DNA from: Takakia lepidozioides
Lineage: Eukaryota > Streptophyta > Takakiopsida > Takakiales > Takakiaceae
Length of the DNA stretch: 64,000 bases
Assembly (NCBI GenBank): GCA_030704615.1
Contig: CM060734.1
Location: 4,400,001 to 4,464,000 of the forward strand
Direction of reading: 5' to 3'
The position numbers and the translations under genes were made by a program. Below, piece by piece: positions 59,601-64,000 of this stretch. Position 1 is the stretch's first letter. Each line of letters starts with the position of its first letter. A model generated the notes under the pieces. That model searched no databases, had not been told where the DNA came from, and saw only the letters and a program-made list of their open reading frames with translations.

Positions 59601-60492
59601 CCGCGCTGCCTCTAGAGCTCTCCAGTTTGACGTTTGCACCAACGGTTGCTTTGGCATGTATCCAAAATATAATTTGGACATTGTTGACCGTATTTGGATG
59701 CTGGAGTCATCATTATGTGCGAACGGAATTCATCCATTTCTCCGTCTTTCAATTACCCAAAACATTAAGTGGTGGCACTTCAATTGTCGTTTTGTCTACT
59801 TGTGGGATATGTCAGTTGTACTTCGCCGGCTGCCAGTACACGACAGGCTTCTTGCATTCAAAAAAATTGAGAAGCGCCGTAAAAATCCATCACGAGTCGA
59901 ATTTTTGAGAGTACTTGCACATTGGCAATAATTGTGATGCTTCACACATGCATCCACGTATGTTGTACTGCCTATCCTGTGATTTGCATTTTGCCGTCAC
60001 CGGCGCAATGCAGCCATTTTGGCATAAAGCTTGATGTCGGCAATCGTAATGTGTTGCGCACCTTCGTGCCGAGTATCCCCCTGAGTGTCAGTGTTTGTGT
60101 TGTGCTCTTCTGGCACAACACAAACAAATTTGACTCGGGGTATCCTGTTTATTGGACTCGTGGGGCCATTGCCGTCTTTCCATAATGGATGTCTTCATAT
60201 CCTTTGCAGGGTTTGCTTTTCATCCAAACACAATACGGCTTCTTGTGGCTTCTTGTCTTTGAAGACAATTTTTCTAGTTGGTGTCTCTCAGTGTGGCTGA
60301 TTGCGGAGTTCGGTGCAGACTTTCGCCGTGCATGTCATTCTTACATCCGTTGCATGCATCGCCCGCAGTCTTTGGGTCAGTGCTACCCTTATTCACCTCA
60401 GTTCGTTTGGGGTGGATCTCCTTTCGAGAATTACGGGCTATCAGTTCGGGGGACCCTTTGTGGATCGCAACTTTGGGTCAGTGTAGGAAAAC
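59601..60492. other. Divergent promoter region of element 4
   Basis: About 0.9 kb between the leftward methyltransferase exon 1 and the rightward transposase. Several short open frames have no recognisable motif. In element 3 the corresponding interval also holds the palindrome array; here it does not. Confidence 0.5.
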
Positions 60493-63400
60493 ATGTCCAG
60501 GGAGGGAGACAAACTTGCTCGATTTCATTCCAATGCAGGTAGTCTTCCACTGACTGCCACTGCAGATGACGATGGGTTTGCAGTTGTTCATGAGGATGAG
60601 CTGGTTACAGTGTTCCCTTTGGAATTGGGTTCTCTGCTTGTTCAAAAAGAGGTGTATGACGAGGATGGGAATTTGGATTTTGGGCACTTGGAGAAACCAT
60701 TGGTTGGCGAGTGTGGAAGGAAGTGGAGAGTCCTTCCAGTCACATACCGGGTCCTTAGAAAAGAGAGAAGACAATCAGCAGGATTAGTAGTTACCCCTGG
60801 CACTACAGCATCGGTCGTGCAGCAGAAGAGCACAGTTAATGTGAAACAAGAGGTGAGCACATCCACTACATTCGTGACTCTTTCAGACTCGTCCTCGGAG
60901 GATGTCTCTGAGATTCCTCCGCCAGTGCAGACTCCATTCTTGGATGATGACGAATTGCAGGAGATAACGAGTGTCATTCCGAAATTGAAAGCCCTCGCAG
61001 GGGTGACTGGGTGCAAGAGCGAGCTGCGTTTTGTTGATTGGGAGTCCCTTCGGGTGCAGCGGGTTCAATATGTGCCAGTAGAGTTTGACAGGGACATCTT
61101 GTTTGAGCTCAACCCTCCCACATCTTCCGGTGGACTAGCTGGGCTTCTGCAGGGCATGGACAAGAAACATGACGGGCACCCTTGGTGCAGGACAAAAACA
61201 TCGAACATCCAGGATTGAAATTTCGAAGGTCGGTTTGCGTTGGGCATTGCAAGTGCGTGAATATTTCTTGTCATCGCCTGAGAAATAGCGCTAAACCAAA
61301 CAAAAGTGAGTGGGAAGGTGTGCCCCTGAATCCTTTCACCCCAGGGCTTGCCCCTCCCAAGACCAATACTTTTGTGTGCAGGTTCTGCAAACTTGCCCCG
61401 TCCTGTGTTTCTGTGTGCCACACTCGTATGTACCAGGTGGCACACCGATGCAAGATAATGACTCGTGCCTGCATTCATATGGGTACACACGAGCATCCTG
61501 GGTCGAAGGGAAGTTGCAGGGATAGCGTGGACATCGCTACAAATCTGCTGAAGCAGGAGTTCCACAATGTCCCTTGTGCAACACCTGCTGCTATAACGCT
61601 TGTAGCTAACAAGACATTCCTGGAAAAAACACATACTGGGTGAAGGGGATGCGACACAACCAATGTTGGATGCAGATTTGCTTGATGCAGTGATGGACCA
61701 TTTCTCCGTGTTGAGCTCTCCCAATATTCAAAACCAGGTGAATGCACTCAGAATGGGCACAGGCAGTGCTGGATTCATGGACAACATTATGGACCTCAAA
61801 CGGAGGAGTCGCTATGAATTCATTCAAAACAGTATCTTCCCTAGCCAGGGTTCGTCCAAGGTGTATTTGTTCAAGATGTCCACAGTGGGCAAAGGCAGTG
61901 GTGTGAGCATAGTCCGCCGAATGCAACCTGGAGGAGATTTGGCAAAATATTGGTTAATGTTTGATCACTGCAAACGGGTGAAGGGTTGGACAACCATGGC
62001 GTGCCATGTGTACGATCCAGCGTACCAGCGTGTGCTCTCCATAGCAATTTGTGATATACAGTCGGAGGACACTGAATCCCAGATGCTCATGTGAAATTCT
62101 CTCCTGGCCGTCATGCAGAACACAAATTTTGCGGGCTTCATGGCTGATAGTGCACAGGCAAATTTCAATGCAGTGCGGCGCGTCTTTGGTTCGGGGGATC
62201 CTAAGGTCCCAATGGAAAATAGAGTGCGCACATGCCTCTTCCATTGGAGTCAATCTCTAGCACGTCATACAAAGCGCTGCATTCGCCCTGACCTTCAGTT
62301 GGAGCACAAAAAACTCTGCCTCAAGTACAAAAATGCCACCTCAATGGGAGAAGCTGTGAGCACTTACCAAGCAATCCGGGCTTGGTGGTTCTCCTCTAGT
62401 GCTGCTACTGGTATCCACCTGAAGGACTTGGAGGACTGGTTGGTTTTCTGGCACTTCAGGTACAGACAGTGGGGAGCTTTCATGACGACGGAAAGCCTCT
62501 TCAATCCCAGAAACACAAATTTCACTTTGCATCGTGCCTGTTCCTTTGGGGTTGTTGGATTGTCACTTGCAGAACCTCTTCCATTTCCTTTCGTTCCTCA
62601 CATTTGCATGCAATGCCTCCTGCAGGACATGTCCTTAGAGGACTTGGCCGACATGCCTTCCTGTAATTTGGCGGAGACTGTTCACAACGCCTGGATGCAG
62701 CAGTCCACCAAAGCAGGACGTGACCTGTATGTGGCCACTGTAGATGACATGGTGCGGGCACTTACACAACAAACCAGATACCGCAATTTTCTGATGGGAC
62801 GGGGCGGAGGCAAGGGCACTGATACGACTTTATTGATGCTAAGGGGTGCGAGCAGGTCCAGAGACCCATCGAAGATGGCTAGAGCTCTGAACGAGTGCAC
62901 TGAAGGCTCACCTTTGCAATCCAGGGTCCCCCATTTGGAAGGCGAGGAAACATTTGGATCATGCAAAAGGAAATTGAACACTCCTCCAGGGTCGGATGGA
63001 GATTCCCATCGGCCGGACAGGGTCAATTTCTCTGTACCACAGGTGTCTCCGGTGTAGACTAAGTTGTGTGCCCGCCCCTTCCCAGGTGGGTCCTCTTCTA
63101 GTGGAGCAGGTGCAAATCATGCAAGCACAACAGCAGGAATCCCATTGGAGGAGGTGGTGTGTTTGGTGCATGAATCTGATTGCATTGATAGTGACATTTC
63201 ATATAGAACGCACCCCACCAGGATCTAGAGTGGCTTGCATGGCAATTCGGACCCCCTCTTTCAAGAAATGCAAATCAAAAATATGCAAAGGCTCTAGGGG
63301 GACTCCAACTCCAACATTCACAGGGTTGTTCCGACCTTATCATACTGGGGATCAAAGGACCACAATTTCTGGTTCTGCCCAGACGATATGGCACGATGCG

Positions 63401-63960
63401 TCAAGGGAATAGTTCGTCCTTCGGTGATAATGAAGCCCCCTCTGCCCGCAATTTGGCTGTGAAACTTGGGACGTCGTTGTCATCAACCGATATAAGCAAG
63501 CTGGAGGAGGGAGGGTTTTGTCTTGCATGGTCCCGGGTGGTGCCCTCATGCACTCTGAGCACAGATGTGCCACATGCTCCGGCAATGCCTCCACCCGGTG
63601 CCGACTCCCACCCAACAAAAAGAGATGGAAAAACAGTGCGCCGAGTCGCTTCGGGTGCAGATCATGACTGTAAGATGGAATCGGCTAGAATTTCGCAGGC
63701 TCGGGTGACTCGTATCACCGAAGTCCCTGCCCCGGAGTATGGACGGATTTACACAGTGTTGTCTACTGGCTCAGTTCTTCATGGCAAAGAATATCATGTT
63801 ACCGTGGGGAATTTCCCTACGTGCACTTGTCCGGATTTTGTAACGATGCGTGAGGGCGCTCTCGGCATGAGAGGGAAGTGGGTCCCCTGCAAACATCAAT
63901 ATTACATATACCTTGTAATTATGTGTTGCGATGGTAAGAGAGACCAATTCATTCACCAAG
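60493..63960 (+). pseudogene. DDE-type SWIM transposase of element 4, decayed
   Basis: It starts MSREGDKLARFHSN at 60493 and is open to 61217, covering LSDSSSEDVSEIPPP and MDKKHDGHPWCRTKTS. A stop and frame changes follow. Other frames supply the zinc region (CKCVNISCHRLRN, CRFCKLAP, CIHMGTHEHPG), KMSTVGKGSGVSIVRRM, MFDHCKR (about 61957), MADSAQANF (about 62140), CLFHWSQSL (about 62240), NLAETVHNAW (about 62670) and HNFWFCPDDMARCVKG (about 63362). The SWIM finger reads CTCPDF...CKHQYYIYL (about 63820-63915). Stops occur at about 61216, 62092 and 63057 and several times after 63060. It aligns along its length with the transposase of element 3, so it is a once-functional relative. Some breaks may be introns, but not all. 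Confidence 0.72.
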
Positions 63961-64000
63961 CCACACTAGGCTACGGAGAAGTCATCACCCTTCTACAGCG

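Larger units (their letters stand above)
35587..64000 (+). mobile_element. Element 4: giant transposon with ParB-methyltransferase and SWIM transposase genes, running off the right edge
   Basis: The left end near 35587 reads GGGGTGCTATTCCGTGAGC, like the ends of element 3, followed by further GTGAGCC motifs and GGCCTATTTCC. Inside, a leftward gene (36291-40604, with its first exon at 59206-59600) and a rightward transposase (60493 to about 63960) match those of element 3 in order and orientation. A tandem array of palindromes sits in the leftward gene's first intron and is split by element 3. The right end and target duplication are outside the window. Without element 3 at least 13.7 kb are present. 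Frameshifts in the transposase indicate an old copy. Confidence 0.75.

Noticed and set aside
1-64000. tRNA, rRNA or organelle genes
   Set aside because: None recognised by eye; the tRNA-Met match is limited to the two retroelement primer sites.

Overview
The window is nuclear DNA of a plant-lineage eukaryote. The one host gene is split by spliceosomal introns and belongs to the ALA1 class of P4-ATPases. The LTR elements are primed by initiator tRNA-Met, and the rest is nested transposons. Giant MULE-like elements with SWIM-domain transposases and retroelement-choked introns would suit a streptophyte alga (Chara-like) or an early land plant, but the species assignment is only an inference. No bacterial operon, tRNA, rRNA or CRISPR locus was seen.

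Layout. 1-2815: a decayed LINE (copy A) split by a 1.2-kb non-autonomous LTR element (TRIM). 4105-9806: the 3' half of an ALA1-type phospholipid flippase gene, with LINE copy B in its last intron. 11091-12060: LINE copy C. 13560-14013: a Harbinger/Tourist-like MITE. 15960-22933: an intact-looking chromodomain Ty3/gypsy element in minus orientation, with equal-length 725-bp LTRs and a 5-bp target duplication.

From about 22940 to the end the window is a nest of large DNA transposons. The N-terminal part of one transposase gene (element 1) is interrupted by element 2 (about 23788-35438), which carries a C48/Ulp1-like protease gene and a decayed SWIM transposase. Element 1 is interrupted again by element 4 (about 35587 to beyond 64000). 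Element 4 is itself split by a younger 14.7-kb relative, element 3 (about 41138-55866), which has terminal inverted repeats and a 9-12-bp target duplication.

The most interesting system is the one shared by elements 3 and 4. Each has a leftward multi-exon gene for a large protein combining a ParB-like domain (VWDGNHRLLAW) with a DNA-methyltransferase-like domain (LDIPDG, then LDLICGTG). Each also has a rightward gene for a DDE-type transposase ending in a SWIM zinc finger. Between them lies a large array of palindromes. In element 3 about 31 palindromes are spaced almost exactly 53 bp apart. In element 4 about 27 palindromes sit in a roughly 117-bp tandem repeat. Palindromes in elements 2, 3 and 4 share a plan: an inner core GCGK, a pyrimidine-purine centre, then MCGC, with element-specific outer arms. 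My inference is that the arrays are parS-like or modification-site platforms recognised by the ParB-methyltransferase, the transposase or both.
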